Source: JAHEKO01 sp965212505 (lineage in GTDB: Bacteria > Acidobacteriota > Thermoanaerobaculia > Multivoradales > JAHEKO01). From it: a DNA stretch of 64,000 nt. Where the stretch lies: assembly GCA_965212505.1 (NCBI GenBank), contig OZ243123.1, forward strand, positions 1,736,001-1,800,000, written 5' to 3'. Numbering within the stretch: position 1 is the first letter of the stretch; each line of letters opens with the position of its first letter. Positions 25,687-34,782 of this stretch are shown here, piece by piece. A program made the position numbers and the translations under genes. Below the pieces are notes generated by a model. That model was not told where the DNA came from, did not search any database, and was given only the letters and a program-made list of their open reading frames with translations.

Positions 25687-26472
25687 GTGTCCTCGTTTCT
25701 GCATGGCGACGACATCCTGACTCCCGAACTGCTCGCTCGGCTGTCGAAGCGGATTCAGGAGGGCCTCGAGTCGGAGCCGGTCGCTGTTGAAGCCGCCGAG
25801 CACCGTCGGCGGATCGCCGACCTGCTGGCTCGGGTTGGACAGCTGAACCACTACGAGCTGTTGGGGATCGACGAGAGTGCAAACGAGCGTCAGATCTATG
25901 ACGCCTACGTCGAGGTCGCTCGTCTAGTGCACCCTGCGCACGTCCAGACACTGTCGCTCGAGGGGCTGGCGGTCGGACCTGAGCTGCTCTTCGAACGCGC
26001 CACGCTTGCCTACCTGACGCTGAGCGACGATGCGCGGCGCCTCGACTACCACGTCGAGGCGGGCCTGGTCTCTTCGCGGTCGGGGCCGGTTTCCGTCGGT
26101 TCGGAACGACAGGACGAGGAGCGCGATCAGGCGCGGAAAAACTACGAGACGGCAAAGTCGATGGCGGATGCCGGGGAGTACCACTACGCGATCGAGCTGC
26201 TCTACGTCGCCACGCGGGTCGACCCGAAGGCGGAGTATTTCGCGCTTCTCGGGCGGTGCGAACGAGAGAACCCCAACTGGCGCCGCAAGGCGATTCGGAG
26301 TTACTCCAAAGCGGTCGAGCTCGACCCGGCCGACGACGCATCGCGGTTCGCGGTGGCCGAGCTCTACGAGCAGGACAACAATTTGCCGATGGCGCGCCGG
26401 GAGTACGCTGCACTGCTCGAACGGGTCCCCGGGCACCCCGACGCGACCGAAGCGCTACGCCGGCTGAAATAG
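25687..26472 (+). CDS. J-domain-like TPR protein
   Basis: This is a 261-residue protein from GTG 25687. Residues about 55-110 read as a J-domain (LNHYELLGIDESANERQIYD ... ARLVHP). The essential HPD tripeptide is HPA here, so stimulation of DnaK ATPase is unlikely by the usual mechanism. The C-terminal half has tetratricopeptide repeats (AIRSYSKAVELDPADDASRF; MARREYAALLERVPGHPDA). It lies 9 bp after uvrC. A TAGGAT 6 nt before the start could be either a -10 box or, through its AGGA, a Shine-Dalgarno. Confidence 0.75.
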   Translation: MSSFLHGDDILTPELLARLSKRIQEGLESEPVAVEAAEHRRRIADLLARVGQLNHYELLGIDESANERQIYDAYVEVARLVHPAHVQTLSLEGLAVGPELLFERATLAYLTLSDDARRLDYHVEAGLVSSRSGPVSVGSERQDEERDQARKNYETAKSMADAGEYHYAIELLYVATRVDPKAEYFALLGRCERENPNWRRKAIRSYSKAVELDPADDASRFAVAELYEQDNNLPMARREYAALLERVPGHPDATEALRRLK

Positions 26473-26488
26473 CCCGCTCTCGAACGGA

Positions 26489-26494
26489 TAGAAT
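26489..26494 (+). promoter_or_regulatory. -10 box of the RNase P RNA gene
   Basis: TAGAAT lies 6 nt before the first base of the P1 stem at 26501, which fixes the usual -10 to +1 spacing in this genome. No strong -35 box is visible. Confidence 0.6.
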
Positions 26495-26500
26495 AGACCC

Positions 26501-26875
<375 letters not shown>

Positions 26876-26878
26876 TCT

Positions 26879-26884
26879 TACATT
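26879..26884 (+). promoter_or_regulatory. Possible -10 box of the LD-carboxypeptidase gene
   Basis: TACATT lies 7 nt before ATG 26892, directly after the RNase P RNA. No Shine-Dalgarno is visible. It may alternatively be read through from rnpB. Confidence 0.4.
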
Positions 26885-26891
26885 CCACCTG

Positions 26892-27815
26892 ATGCCGAAC
26901 CAACACCCACGCGAAACGCGCCTGCCGCCGCCCGTTGTTGCGGGCGACCGTGTCGGCGTGGCCGCGCTCTCGGGTCCGGTCGATGCGGCCGCGCTCGAGC
27001 TGGGCGTCGCCCGGCTGCGAGAGCTGGGTTTCGACCCGGTACTCGCCGAGAACCTCGGCTCGCGCCAGGGGCTCTTCGCCGGCGGTGACGAGGAGCGGCT
27101 CCGAGCCTTCCATCAACTTGCAAGCGAGCCCGAGGTCAAGGCGATCTTCTTCGCTCGTGGTGGCCACGGGGTCCTGCGCCTGCTGCCCGGAATCGACTGG
27201 GAACTCCTTGCCCGGCACCCTCGCGCGTATGTCGGCTATTCGGACGTCACCCTCTTTTTGAATCGGCTGGCGACCGAGCTCGGGATTGCGACCTTCCACG
27301 GGCCGATGGCGGCTGTCGAGCTCGCCCGCGAACAGACGGAGGCGGAGCGAGAGTCGCTACTTTCGGCGTTGCGTGGTGAGCCGTCGCGCCGAGTCGACGT
27401 GGAGCCCATCGGTGATCGTCCTTTCGAGGTGCGGGGTCCACTCCTGGGAGGCTGTCTGAGCCTGCTGGCCTCCGGTCTCGGTACCGAGCACCGTCTTGCG
27501 CCCGAGGGAGCCATTCTCTTCTGGGAGGACGTCAACGAGCCGCTCTACCGGATCGACAGAATGTTGACCCAATTGAGGCTCTCCGGTACGCTGAATTCGA
27601 TCCGCGGCATGGTGGTGGGAAGAGTAGACGTCGCCGATGCCGCGCCTTCGGGTGCCTTCGACATCGACCTTCAGGGACTGCTGAACGAACTCGAGCGTGT
27701 GTCCGATTGGCCGATAGCTGTGGGTTGCTCCAGCGGCCACTGCGAGCCGAACTTCACGTTGACGCTGGGCGTCGAGGCGACGCTCAGTTCCAGCGGCACG
27801 CTGACGATGGGGTAA
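26892..27815 (+). CDS. ldcA: Muramoyltetrapeptide LD-carboxypeptidase (S66 family)
   Basis: This is a 307-residue serine peptidase that removes the terminal D-Ala from murein tetrapeptides during cytoplasmic recycling. The S66 catalytic triad is visible as Ser117 (VGYSDVT), Glu213 (LFWEDVNEPLYRIDRML) and His284 (CSSGHCEPNF). The N-terminal PPPVVAGDRVGVAALSGPV is typical. There is no signal peptide. Length matches the family. Confidence 0.93.
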   Translation: MPNQHPRETRLPPPVVAGDRVGVAALSGPVDAAALELGVARLRELGFDPVLAENLGSRQGLFAGGDEERLRAFHQLASEPEVKAIFFARGGHGVLRLLPGIDWELLARHPRAYVGYSDVTLFLNRLATELGIATFHGPMAAVELAREQTEAERESLLSALRGEPSRRVDVEPIGDRPFEVRGPLLGGCLSLLASGLGTEHRLAPEGAILFWEDVNEPLYRIDRMLTQLRLSGTLNSIRGMVVGRVDVADAAPSGAFDIDLQGLLNELERVSDWPIAVGCSSGHCEPNFTLTLGVEATLSSSGTLTMG

Positions 27816-27825
27816 GCCGACGACG

Positions 27826-28578
27826 ATGAGTTCTAACTCCGACAAGGCCGGCGCCGCACGCTTTCTCGCCGAGTTTCAGGCGGGAGAGGTCGTCTTTGCG
27901 CAGGGAGACGTCGGCTCCCACATGTACATCGTCCACGAGGGTGAGGTGGAGATTCGGCGCGAAGGCTCCAAGGGGGGCGACCGCGTAGCACGTCTCGAAA
28001 AGGGCGACTTCTTCGGTGAGATGTCGCTCCTCGAGGAGCTGCCGCGGTTAGCGACCGCCCGAGCCGTCACCACGACGAAGCTGGTCAAGATCGACAGCGC
28101 AGCCTTCGACAAGCTCTTGCGGCGCGATCCCGAGATCGCGATCCGGATCATGCGCAAGCTTTCGGGACGGCTACGGCAGACCGACACGCAGTTGCGCGCG
28201 ATGGAGGCTCCCAAAGCGCCGATCGTCCAGCCGGCCGATCAGCCTTCGCTCGCACTGGTTCATCTGGCGAGTCAGGATCGCTTTGCCCTGGGCGCGGGCG
28301 GCGACACCATGGTCGGGCGAGGCGATCCGGTCACGGGTCTGCAGCCCGACATCGACCTCAGTCCGGTTGATGCCGACCGCTCGAGTAGCCGGCGCCACGC
28401 GAAGCTCTTCTTCAAAGACGGAGCCTACTGGGTGGTCGAGGAGATCGGCACGACCAACGGTACGTTCGTGAACGGGGTGCGACTCGAGTCGGGCCAGCCG
28501 CTGCGCATCGCGGCCGGCGACCAGCTCCGTTTCGGGCTCGTCGAGCTGGTGCTGAGCGATGAGTCGCAGCGGCGCTGA
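27826..28578 (+). CDS. Cyclic nucleotide-binding domain plus FHA domain protein
   Basis: This is a 250-residue soluble two-domain protein. Residues about 12-125 form a cNMP-binding beta-roll with the phosphate-binding cassette GDFFGEMSLLEELPRLATAR. Residues about 150-245 form an FHA domain (MVGRGDP ... SSSRRHAKL ... IGTTNGTFVNGVRL) that should bind phosphothreonine. It probably links a second messenger to Ser/Thr kinase signalling; a Ser/Thr kinase occurs at 59312-61138. Its end overlaps recG by 20 bp. Confidence 0.88.
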   Translation: MSSNSDKAGAARFLAEFQAGEVVFAQGDVGSHMYIVHEGEVEIRREGSKGGDRVARLEKGDFFGEMSLLEELPRLATARAVTTTKLVKIDSAAFDKLLRRDPEIAIRIMRKLSGRLRQTDTQLRAMEAPKAPIVQPADQPSLALVHLASQDRFALGAGGDTMVGRGDPVTGLQPDIDLSPVDADRSSSRRHAKLFFKDGAYWVVEEIGTTNGTFVNGVRLESGQPLRIAAGDQLRFGLVELVLSDESQRR

Positions 28579-30649
28579 GCCGCCGGTGGAGCTGGGCACG
28601 GAGCTAGGTGCACTGCGAGGCGTCGGACCGGCGCGTTCGCAGGCCCTGGCCGAGCAGGGCTACCATACGGTGGAGGATCTGCTCTTCCACCTACCTCTCC
28701 GCTACGAAGATCGACGCACAATGTCGACGGTCTCGGAGTTGGTCGAACCGGGCTGGTTCTCGCTGCGAGCGCGGGTGCGTTCTCTTCGACGGGTGCGGGT
28801 TCGCCGGCGCGGGCTGAGCCTCGTTCGCGGCCTGGTCGAGGACGAGACCGGGAGCCTTGCGGCGCTCTGGTTCAACCGTCCTTACCTGCCGAACCAGATC
28901 GACGAAGAGGTCGAGTACTTCCTGCACGGCGAGCTCAGGCAGCGGGGCGAGGGCTGGGAACTACTCAACGCCACCCTGGAGCGGCCCGAAGAGGCTGCGG
29001 CCACGCAGGGAGTTGTGCCGATCTATCCGTCGGTTCAGGGCCTGGGTGCAACTCTCTTGCGCAAGCTCATGCGCCAGGTGGTCGAACTGGCAGAGCTACA
29101 GGCGAGCGTGCCGGAGTACCTACCGCCCGAGCTACTCCGGCAACGTCGACTGCCTCTCCTCGGGCAGGCGCTTCTGGATCTGCACCGACCGAAAGAGGAG
29201 GTCGACGTCGAAGCGCTCAACGACCGGCGAAGTCCGGCGCATCGGCGCTTGGCCTACGGAGAGCTGCTCGATCAGCAGGTCGAGCTGCGACTCTCCCGAG
29301 AGGACGCCAGGAGCCGAGGGCGAGAGCACCGCTACCCGAGCCGAGAGCGACTCGACGCGCTGCTCGATACCGTGCCGCCGTTCGAGCTGACGGCGGCGCA
29401 GCGACGCGCCGCGGGAGAGATTCTCGACGACCTCGACTCCGACCGCCCGATGCTCCGGCTCTTGCAGGGCGACGTCGGGTGTGGCAAGACAATTGTCGCC
29501 GTCATCGCCATGGTCGCGGCTGCCCGGGGCGGTCTACAGGCGGCGCTGATGGCGCCTACGGAGCTCCTGGCCGAGCAGCACGCTGCGAGCCTACGGGCGC
29601 TGCTGCCAGAGGGCATCCAGGTGGGTCTCCTCACCAGTTCCGTCGAGGACGGTGCAAGAGTGCGCAGTGAGATCGCCTCGGGGCAGGTGCGGATCGTCGT
29701 CGGTACTCATGCGCTGATTCAGGAGAGCGTCGACTTCCAACGCCTGGCGCTGGTTGTGGTCGACGAGCAACACCGCTTCGGGGTCGGCCAGCGGCGTGCG
29801 CTGCAGGGGAAGGGCGAGCATCCCGATCTGCTGGTGATGACGGCAACCCCGATCCCGCGGTCCCTGGCGTTGGCAGTTTACGGAGACCTCGATCTGTCGG
29901 TGATCGATGAGCTGCCGCCTGGACGGCGACCGGTCGACACCCGGGTGGTGGCCGAGGCGGACAGCGGGAAGGTCTACGGATGGCTGGAGCGGCGCCTGCA
30001 GCGCGGCTCGCAGGCCTTTGTCGTTCTGCCGTTCATCGAACAGAGCGATCGCGTGGCGGCTGCGTCGATCGATCGACGGGGGGAGGCGCTGGCCGCACGC
30101 TTCGCGCCGCACTCGCCGGCGGTGCTGCACGGTCGAACGCCGCCCGAGGAGCGCCGGAGGACCCTCGAGCGCTTTGCCTCCGGCGCGGTCCGCATGCTGA
30201 TCGCCACCACCATCATCGAGGTCGGGCTCGACGTCGCCGATGCAGATCTGATGGTCATCGAAAGCGCCGAGCGGTTCGGCCTCTCCCAACTCCATCAACT
30301 GCGAGGTCGCGTGGGGCGCGGGGAGGCGGCCTCCTTCTGCATCGCCCTCCATGGCGAACTCACCGAACCGGCGGAGCAGCGGCTCGAAGCGTTCGTTTCG
30401 AGCACCGATGGCTTCCGCCTGGCGGAGAGAGACTTGACGATACGAGGGCAGGGCGATCTGTCCGGTACGCGCCAGGCCGGAGCACCGGCCTTCCGTGTGG
30501 CCAATCTCGTTCGTGACCGGAAACTTCTCGAGCAGGCTCGCGGCGACGCCCGCACACTTCTGCGCGATCGCGACGAGGTCACTTCCCACTGGCTGCGTCG
30601 ACTCAGGGAACGGCAGGGCGATCGACACGATCGCCTGGCGGGGGGCTGA
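28559..30649 (+). CDS. recG: ATP-dependent DNA helicase RecG
   Basis: A 696-residue fork-remodelling helicase. It has an N-terminal wedge/OB domain (LRGVGPARSQALAEQGYHTV; DRRTMSTVSEL), Walker A GDVGCGKT (304-311), DEQH box (402-405), MTATPIPRSLAL, TTIIEVGLDVADADLMVIE, and the RecG-type QLRGRVGRGEAASFC with a C-terminal TRG-like region (TDGFRLAERDLTIRGQGDL). It unwinds stalled forks and Holliday junctions. It overlaps the previous gene by 20 bp and the next by one base (TGATG). Confidence 0.97.
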   Translation: MSRSGAEPPVELGTELGALRGVGPARSQALAEQGYHTVEDLLFHLPLRYEDRRTMSTVSELVEPGWFSLRARVRSLRRVRVRRRGLSLVRGLVEDETGSLAALWFNRPYLPNQIDEEVEYFLHGELRQRGEGWELLNATLERPEEAAATQGVVPIYPSVQGLGATLLRKLMRQVVELAELQASVPEYLPPELLRQRRLPLLGQALLDLHRPKEEVDVEALNDRRSPAHRRLAYGELLDQQVELRLSREDARSRGREHRYPSRERLDALLDTVPPFELTAAQRRAAGEILDDLDSDRPMLRLLQGDVGCGKTIVAVIAMVAAARGGLQAALMAPTELLAEQHAASLRALLPEGIQVGLLTSSVEDGARVRSEIASGQVRIVVGTHALIQESVDFQRLALVVVDEQHRFGVGQRRALQGKGEHPDLLVMTATPIPRSLALAVYGDLDLSVIDELPPGRRPVDTRVVAEADSGKVYGWLERRLQRGSQAFVVLPFIEQSDRVAAASIDRRGEALAARFAPHSPAVLHGRTPPEERRRTLERFASGAVRMLIATTIIEVGLDVADADLMVIESAERFGLSQLHQLRGRVGRGEAASFCIALHGELTEPAEQRLEAFVSSTDGFRLAERDLTIRGQGDLSGTRQAGAPAFRVANLVRDRKLLEQARGDARTLLRDRDEVTSHWLRRLRERQGDRHDRLAGG

Positions 30650-31815
30650 TGAGAGTCCTGTTGGTCGCCAATACGCTGCCGCCGACCGATATCTCGGGCG
30701 TCGGCGAACAGGTACTGCAACTCGCCGCCGGCCTCCGTGAACGCGGTCATGAGGTCGAGGTGTTGGGGCGCGGGCGAGATGGCGCCCGGGGACCCAAACT
30801 CCTGTTCCCGCTTCTCGTGCTGCCCGCCTTTCTCCGACGCTGGCGTAGATTCCGACCGCACGTCGTGCAGGTGCACGAGTCGGATGGGGCGTTGGCGGCC
30901 TTTGCGACCGCGGTTCTTCGGGGCCTCCATGGCGGTCGAACGCTGCTCGTTGCTCTGCTGCAGGTGAGCTACGTGGAGGAGATCCGTGCGGTGCGCTCGT
31001 TGCGCGCGAACGACGAGGTCGTCGGCCGTCCGAGCGGTGTCGAACTGCGGTTCAAATGGTTCAAGGCCCCGATCCAGGTAGCGCTCGGTTGCCTGACCGC
31101 TTGGCTCGCCGACCTCGTACTCACTCCGAGCCGAGCGACGGCGCTCGAGGTCGGGCGCGACTATCAGGTCGATGACATCGAGGTGCTGCCGAACGTGACC
31201 GGCGGACTCGACGTCGCCGCGGCCGCCGCGGCCACCGAGGCGCCGGGCTATTTCCTGTTCGTGGGGCGCCTTCGAGTGAGAAAGGGGGTCGAGGTCCTGC
31301 TGCGTGCCCTCGTCGACCTGCCCGCGGGCTCGCCTCAGCTGCTGATCGTCGGCGACGGGGAGCATCTCGATTTCTTGCGCTCACTTGCAGAGCGCTTGTC
31401 TCTCGGGAAGCGGGTGCGCTTCGGCGGGCGGAAATCGGCCGCGGAGGTGCGGACTCTGCTCAACGATGCCCTGGCTCTGGTGGTGCCGTCGATCTACGAG
31501 GGCATGCCCCTGGTGGTGCTCGAGGCGATGGAGGCCGGGACTCCGGTGATCGCCAGCGCGGTGAGCGGCATTCCGGAGGTGGTGGTCGACGGCGAGACCG
31601 GTTGGCTGGTGCCCTCCGAAGACGCGCGCAGGTTGGCGACTGCCCTCGACGATGCGGCGCGGGACGCCGGAGCCGCCACACAAAGGGGGGAGGCGGGAAA
31701 GCGCCGTCTCGACGAGCTCTACCGGCCGCGGGTAGCTGCCGAAACTTGGGAGCAGATCGTCTCGCGAGTCGAGCCCGGTCTCGGTAGGATGAGCGGATGG
31801 GCAGAGCACTCCTGA
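30649..31815 (+). CDS. GT4-family glycosyltransferase
   Basis: This is a 388-residue GT-B fold enzyme. The N-terminal MRVLLVANTLPPTDISGVGE holds the Gly-rich acceptor-domain loop. The C-terminal nucleotide-sugar domain has FLFVGRLRVRKGVEVLL, the EX7E-type element EGMPLVVLEAMEAGTPVIAS and GIPEVVVDGETGWLV. The sugar and acceptor are unknown; the surface-polysaccharide or glycolipid pathway is inferred. It is coupled to recG by TGATG and overlaps the next membrane protein by 19 bp. Confidence 0.88.
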   Translation: MRVLLVANTLPPTDISGVGEQVLQLAAGLRERGHEVEVLGRGRDGARGPKLLFPLLVLPAFLRRWRRFRPHVVQVHESDGALAAFATAVLRGLHGGRTLLVALLQVSYVEEIRAVRSLRANDEVVGRPSGVELRFKWFKAPIQVALGCLTAWLADLVLTPSRATALEVGRDYQVDDIEVLPNVTGGLDVAAAAAATEAPGYFLFVGRLRVRKGVEVLLRALVDLPAGSPQLLIVGDGEHLDFLRSLAERLSLGKRVRFGGRKSAAEVRTLLNDALALVVPSIYEGMPLVVLEAMEAGTPVIASAVSGIPEVVVDGETGWLVPSEDARRLATALDDAARDAGAATQRGEAGKRRLDELYRPRVAAETWEQIVSRVEPGLGRMSGWAEHS

Positions 31816-32270
31816 TCATCGGCTGGATGGCGACCGCCGGCTTCGTAGCGACGGGTGTCATCGGCTACCAAATCCGACCTGAGGAGGCGCTCGGTCTGCA
31901 CATGCTGGTCGGCCTCTCCTCGTCGCTCCTCCTGCTGTTCTCGCACTGTTGGATCATGTTCTACCTGATCGGCAGTGGCAAAGCGATCAAGGTAGCCGTA
32001 GCCGAGAACAACCTCGGTGGCGACGCCGTGCAACTCACCAAAGACTTCAAGAACGAGTCGTACCCCTGGATGATGCTAGCGATGGGTCTCGCGATGGCAA
32101 CCTTCATCATCGGAGGCGGCGTGCACACGAAGGCGGTGCCGGCGTTCGTGCACCAGGGGCTCTACTTCGTCGCGATCGCCGCTCAGCTGAAGACCCTCCT
32201 GATCGAGCATCGAGTGCTCACCCGCAACGAGCTCCTGATGGGTGAGGTCTCCGCGCGCATTCGAGGCTGA
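31797..32270 (+). CDS. Four-helix membrane protein of unknown function
   Basis: This is a 157-residue protein with four predicted membrane helices (LLIIGWMATAGFVATGVIGY; LGLHMLVGLSSSLLLLFSH; MMLAMGLAMATFIIGGGVH; HQGLYFVAIAAQLKTLLI). His35, His50, His110 and His119 lie in or at the ends of helices, so haem or metal binding is possible but unproven. It overlaps the upstream glycosyltransferase by 19 bp. TAGGAT 6 nt before the ATG could be a -10 box or supply AGGA as Shine-Dalgarno. Confidence 0.65.
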   Translation: MGRALLIIGWMATAGFVATGVIGYQIRPEEALGLHMLVGLSSSLLLLFSHCWIMFYLIGSGKAIKVAVAENNLGGDAVQLTKDFKNESYPWMMLAMGLAMATFIIGGGVHTKAVPAFVHQGLYFVAIAAQLKTLLIEHRVLTRNELLMGEVSARIRG

Positions 32271-32277
32271 GGGCTCG

Positions 32278-32973
32278 ATGGAGATCGACCAGAACCTACT
32301 CTTCGGCGGCGGCATGCAGCTGCTGCTGCTGCTGCTGGCGATCTCGATTCACGAGTCTGCGCACGCGTGGGCGGCGGCGCGGTGCGGTGACGACACAGCG
32401 GCCAAGCTCGGTCGTATCTCGCTGAACCCGATCCGGCACATCGACCCGGTCGGGACGCTGCTCCTGCCGATCATGCTCCTCCTGGCGCGGGCACCGGTCT
32501 TCGGTTGGGCCAAGCCGACGCCGGTCGACGTCCGCAAGCTCCGCAATCCCGAGCGCGATCACATGCTGGTGACCCTCGCCGGACCGCTCTCGAATCTGAT
32601 GCTCGCCGGAGTTTTGATGGCGGCGCTCGGGGTGGCGGTGCAGACGCTCGGCGAAGGGGCCCGCGACGCGGCCTACGCCAGCCTGAGCGGCGATCTCGAG
32701 GCCGCCTACGAGCTGCCTCACTTTCCGCTCATGTTCACTCTGGTCTTCGGTTCGTTCCTCAATGCCTTCCTGGGTGTGTTCAACCTGATCCCCGTCCCGC
32801 CGCTCGACGGCGGCCAGATTCTGCTCCAGATGCTGCCTCCCCAGTTGGCCTATCGATACGCCGCGATTCGGCCATTCGGCTTTATGATTGTGCTCGCCCT
32901 GGCCTTCCTGGACCTGCTGAAGTACCTCGTCCTGCCGATCTACGCCCTACTCTCGCTCATCATCCATCTCTGA
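32278..32973 (+). CDS. Site-2-protease-family intramembrane metalloprotease (M50)
   Basis: This is a 231-residue minimal M50 protease with five to six helices and no PDZ domain. It has the zinc motif HESAHA (HExxH) in LLAISIHESAHAWAA, the conserved NPIRHIDPVGTLLLP element and the third-ligand motif VPPLDGGQILL. It cleaves transmembrane substrates; the substrate here is unknown. It is placed just upstream of trpS-scpA-scpB, an association common in many bacteria. Confidence 0.92.
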   Translation: MEIDQNLLFGGGMQLLLLLLAISIHESAHAWAAARCGDDTAAKLGRISLNPIRHIDPVGTLLLPIMLLLARAPVFGWAKPTPVDVRKLRNPERDHMLVTLAGPLSNLMLAGVLMAALGVAVQTLGEGARDAAYASLSGDLEAAYELPHFPLMFTLVFGSFLNAFLGVFNLIPVPPLDGGQILLQMLPPQLAYRYAAIRPFGFMIVLALAFLDLLKYLVLPIYALLSLIIHL

Positions 32974-32983
32974 GGACTCTTAG

Positions 32984-34003
32984 GTGTCGCAGAAAGCGGT
33001 TGTGCTGTCGGGCATGCGGTCTACCGGCCCACTACATCTGGGCAACTACTTCGGAGCCGTGCGCAACTGGGTGGGGCTGCAGAATCGCTACGAGTGCCAC
33101 TACTTCGCCGCCGACTGGCACGCGCTGACGACCGACTATGCGGACACTCGGCAGGTCGCGGACAACACGCTGCACGTCGTTGCGGACTGGATCGCCTCGG
33201 GCCTCGACCCCGAGCGCTCGACAATCTTCGTGCAGTCGATGGTGCCCGAGCACGCGGAGCTACATCTGCTCCTCTCGATGGTCGTGCCGCTCGGCATGCT
33301 CCAGCGGGTGCCGACCTACAAGGAACAGAGACGGGAGATGAAGAACCGAGATCTCTCGACCTACGGCTTTCTGGGCTACCCGCTGCTGCAGTCGGCGGAC
33401 ATCCTGCTCTACCGGTCGCACCTCGTGCCGGTGGGGGAGGACCAGGCGAGTCACTTGGAGTTGAGTCGAGAGGTGGCGCGACGGTTCAACAAATACTACG
33501 GCGACGTCTTCCCGGAACCGAAGGCGCTGTACACCCCGACCCCGAAGGTTCCTGGCCTCGACGGTCGGAAGATGTCCAAGTCCTACGAGAACGCGATCTA
33601 CCTCGCCGACACCGAAGAGCAGATCCGGGAGAAGGCGACTCGAATGTTCACCGACCCCAGGCGTGTGCGGCGGAAGGACCCCGGGCATCCGGAAAGCTGC
33701 AACCTCTACGACTTCCACAAGCTGGTCTCGCCGCCCCAGCTACAGGAGAAGGTCGAACGCCAGTGCCTGCTGGCCCAGATCGGCTGCGTCGACGACAAGA
33801 AGCTGATCGCCGATCAGCTGGTCGAGTACTTGACTCCAATTCGAGAAAAGCGCGAAGCGCTGATCTCTGATCGCGATACGCTGACGGACATTGTGACCGA
33901 AGGTTCGCGAAAGGCCCGAGAGCGGGCGCAAGAGACCATGGAGGCGGTGCGCTCCTCGATGCACCTCGACTATCGAAGGCACGTCGCCGAGGTGAGCAGT
34001 TGA
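32984..34003 (+). CDS. trpS: Tryptophanyl-tRNA synthetase (copy 1)
   Basis: A 339-residue class Ic synthetase. It has the HIGH-type motif GPLHLGNY near the N-terminus, GVxAxDxxxYR-equivalent residues in the active site (QSADILLYRSHLVPVGEDQ) and KMSKSYENAIYL. It charges tRNA-Trp. It begins at GTG 32984. Its TGA overlaps the TTG start of scpA as TTGA. A clearly different second copy lies at 36183-37184. Confidence 0.95.
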   Translation: MSQKAVVLSGMRSTGPLHLGNYFGAVRNWVGLQNRYECHYFAADWHALTTDYADTRQVADNTLHVVADWIASGLDPERSTIFVQSMVPEHAELHLLLSMVVPLGMLQRVPTYKEQRREMKNRDLSTYGFLGYPLLQSADILLYRSHLVPVGEDQASHLELSREVARRFNKYYGDVFPEPKALYTPTPKVPGLDGRKMSKSYENAIYLADTEEQIREKATRMFTDPRRVRRKDPGHPESCNLYDFHKLVSPPQLQEKVERQCLLAQIGCVDDKKLIADQLVEYLTPIREKREALISDRDTLTDIVTEGSRKARERAQETMEAVRSSMHLDYRRHVAEVSS

Positions 34004-34782
34004 CCGGTGTCGCCCCGACGCTGCCCGCCGCGTGGCGAGTTCAGCTTCCGGTTTTCGAAGGGCCGCTCGACCTTCTGCTTCAGCTGGTCAAGGTCAACAA
34101 GGTCGAGATCGGCGACATCCCGGTGGCCGTCGTCTGCGATCAGTTCCATGAGTACCTGAGCCTGATGGAGGAGATGAACCTCGACATCGCGGCCGAGTAC
34201 ATCTACGAGGCGGCGGTGTTGATTCAGCTCAAGTCGAGGATGCTCCTGCCGCGTCCGCGGACCGTCGACGGGGAGCCGGCCGAGGATCCGCGTGAAGAGC
34301 TGGTCAAGCGGTTGCTCGAATACCGAAAACTCAAGGACGCTTCCCACTCGTTGGCCGAGATCCACTCCCTGCGCGTCGGCGTCTGGACACGTCGACCGCA
34401 GCCGATGCCCGACGCCGAGGAGACCGAGGCCATCGATCTGGAAGAGGTGTCTCTCTTCGACCTCCTGAAGGCGTTCCAGCAGGTCCTGGTGCGTTACGAC
34501 CAGGAGCATCCCGAGCCGTTCCACCTGTCGCGAGAGACGTTCTCGGTGCGCCAGCAGTTCGAGCGTCTGCTGGGATGTCTCGAAGGCGGGAAGCCGTTCG
34601 ATCTACTCACCGACCTGCGAAGCCGGCGGAGCCGCGGAGAGATCGTCGCGGCCTTCCTCGCCGTCCTCGAGGCGGCGCGGATGCGCCTCATCCGGGTCCA
34701 TCAGAGCGACGGCGGCGAGGTGGTCCTCTACCGAACGACGCGTGAAATTCAAACCCACGAGCTCGAGGCGGTTCAAGCTTGA
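34000..34782 (+). CDS. scpA: Segregation and condensation protein A
   Basis: This is a 260-residue kleisin of the SMC-ScpAB condensin. It has the N-terminal motif VQLPVFEGPLDLLLQLV and VAAEYIYEAAVLIQLKSRMLLP, and a C-terminal winged helix that binds the SMC head (SRRSRGEIVAAFLAVLEAAR). The TTG start at 34000 is forced: no ATG/GTG lies before the conserved N-terminus, and it overlaps the trpS stop. It is followed by scpB with the same TTGA junction. Confidence 0.95.
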   Translation: MTGVAPTLPAAWRVQLPVFEGPLDLLLQLVKVNKVEIGDIPVAVVCDQFHEYLSLMEEMNLDIAAEYIYEAAVLIQLKSRMLLPRPRTVDGEPAEDPREELVKRLLEYRKLKDASHSLAEIHSLRVGVWTRRPQPMPDAEETEAIDLEEVSLFDLLKAFQQVLVRYDQEHPEPFHLSRETFSVRQQFERLLGCLEGGKPFDLLTDLRSRRSRGEIVAAFLAVLEAARMRLIRVHQSDGGEVVLYRTTREIQTHELEAVQA

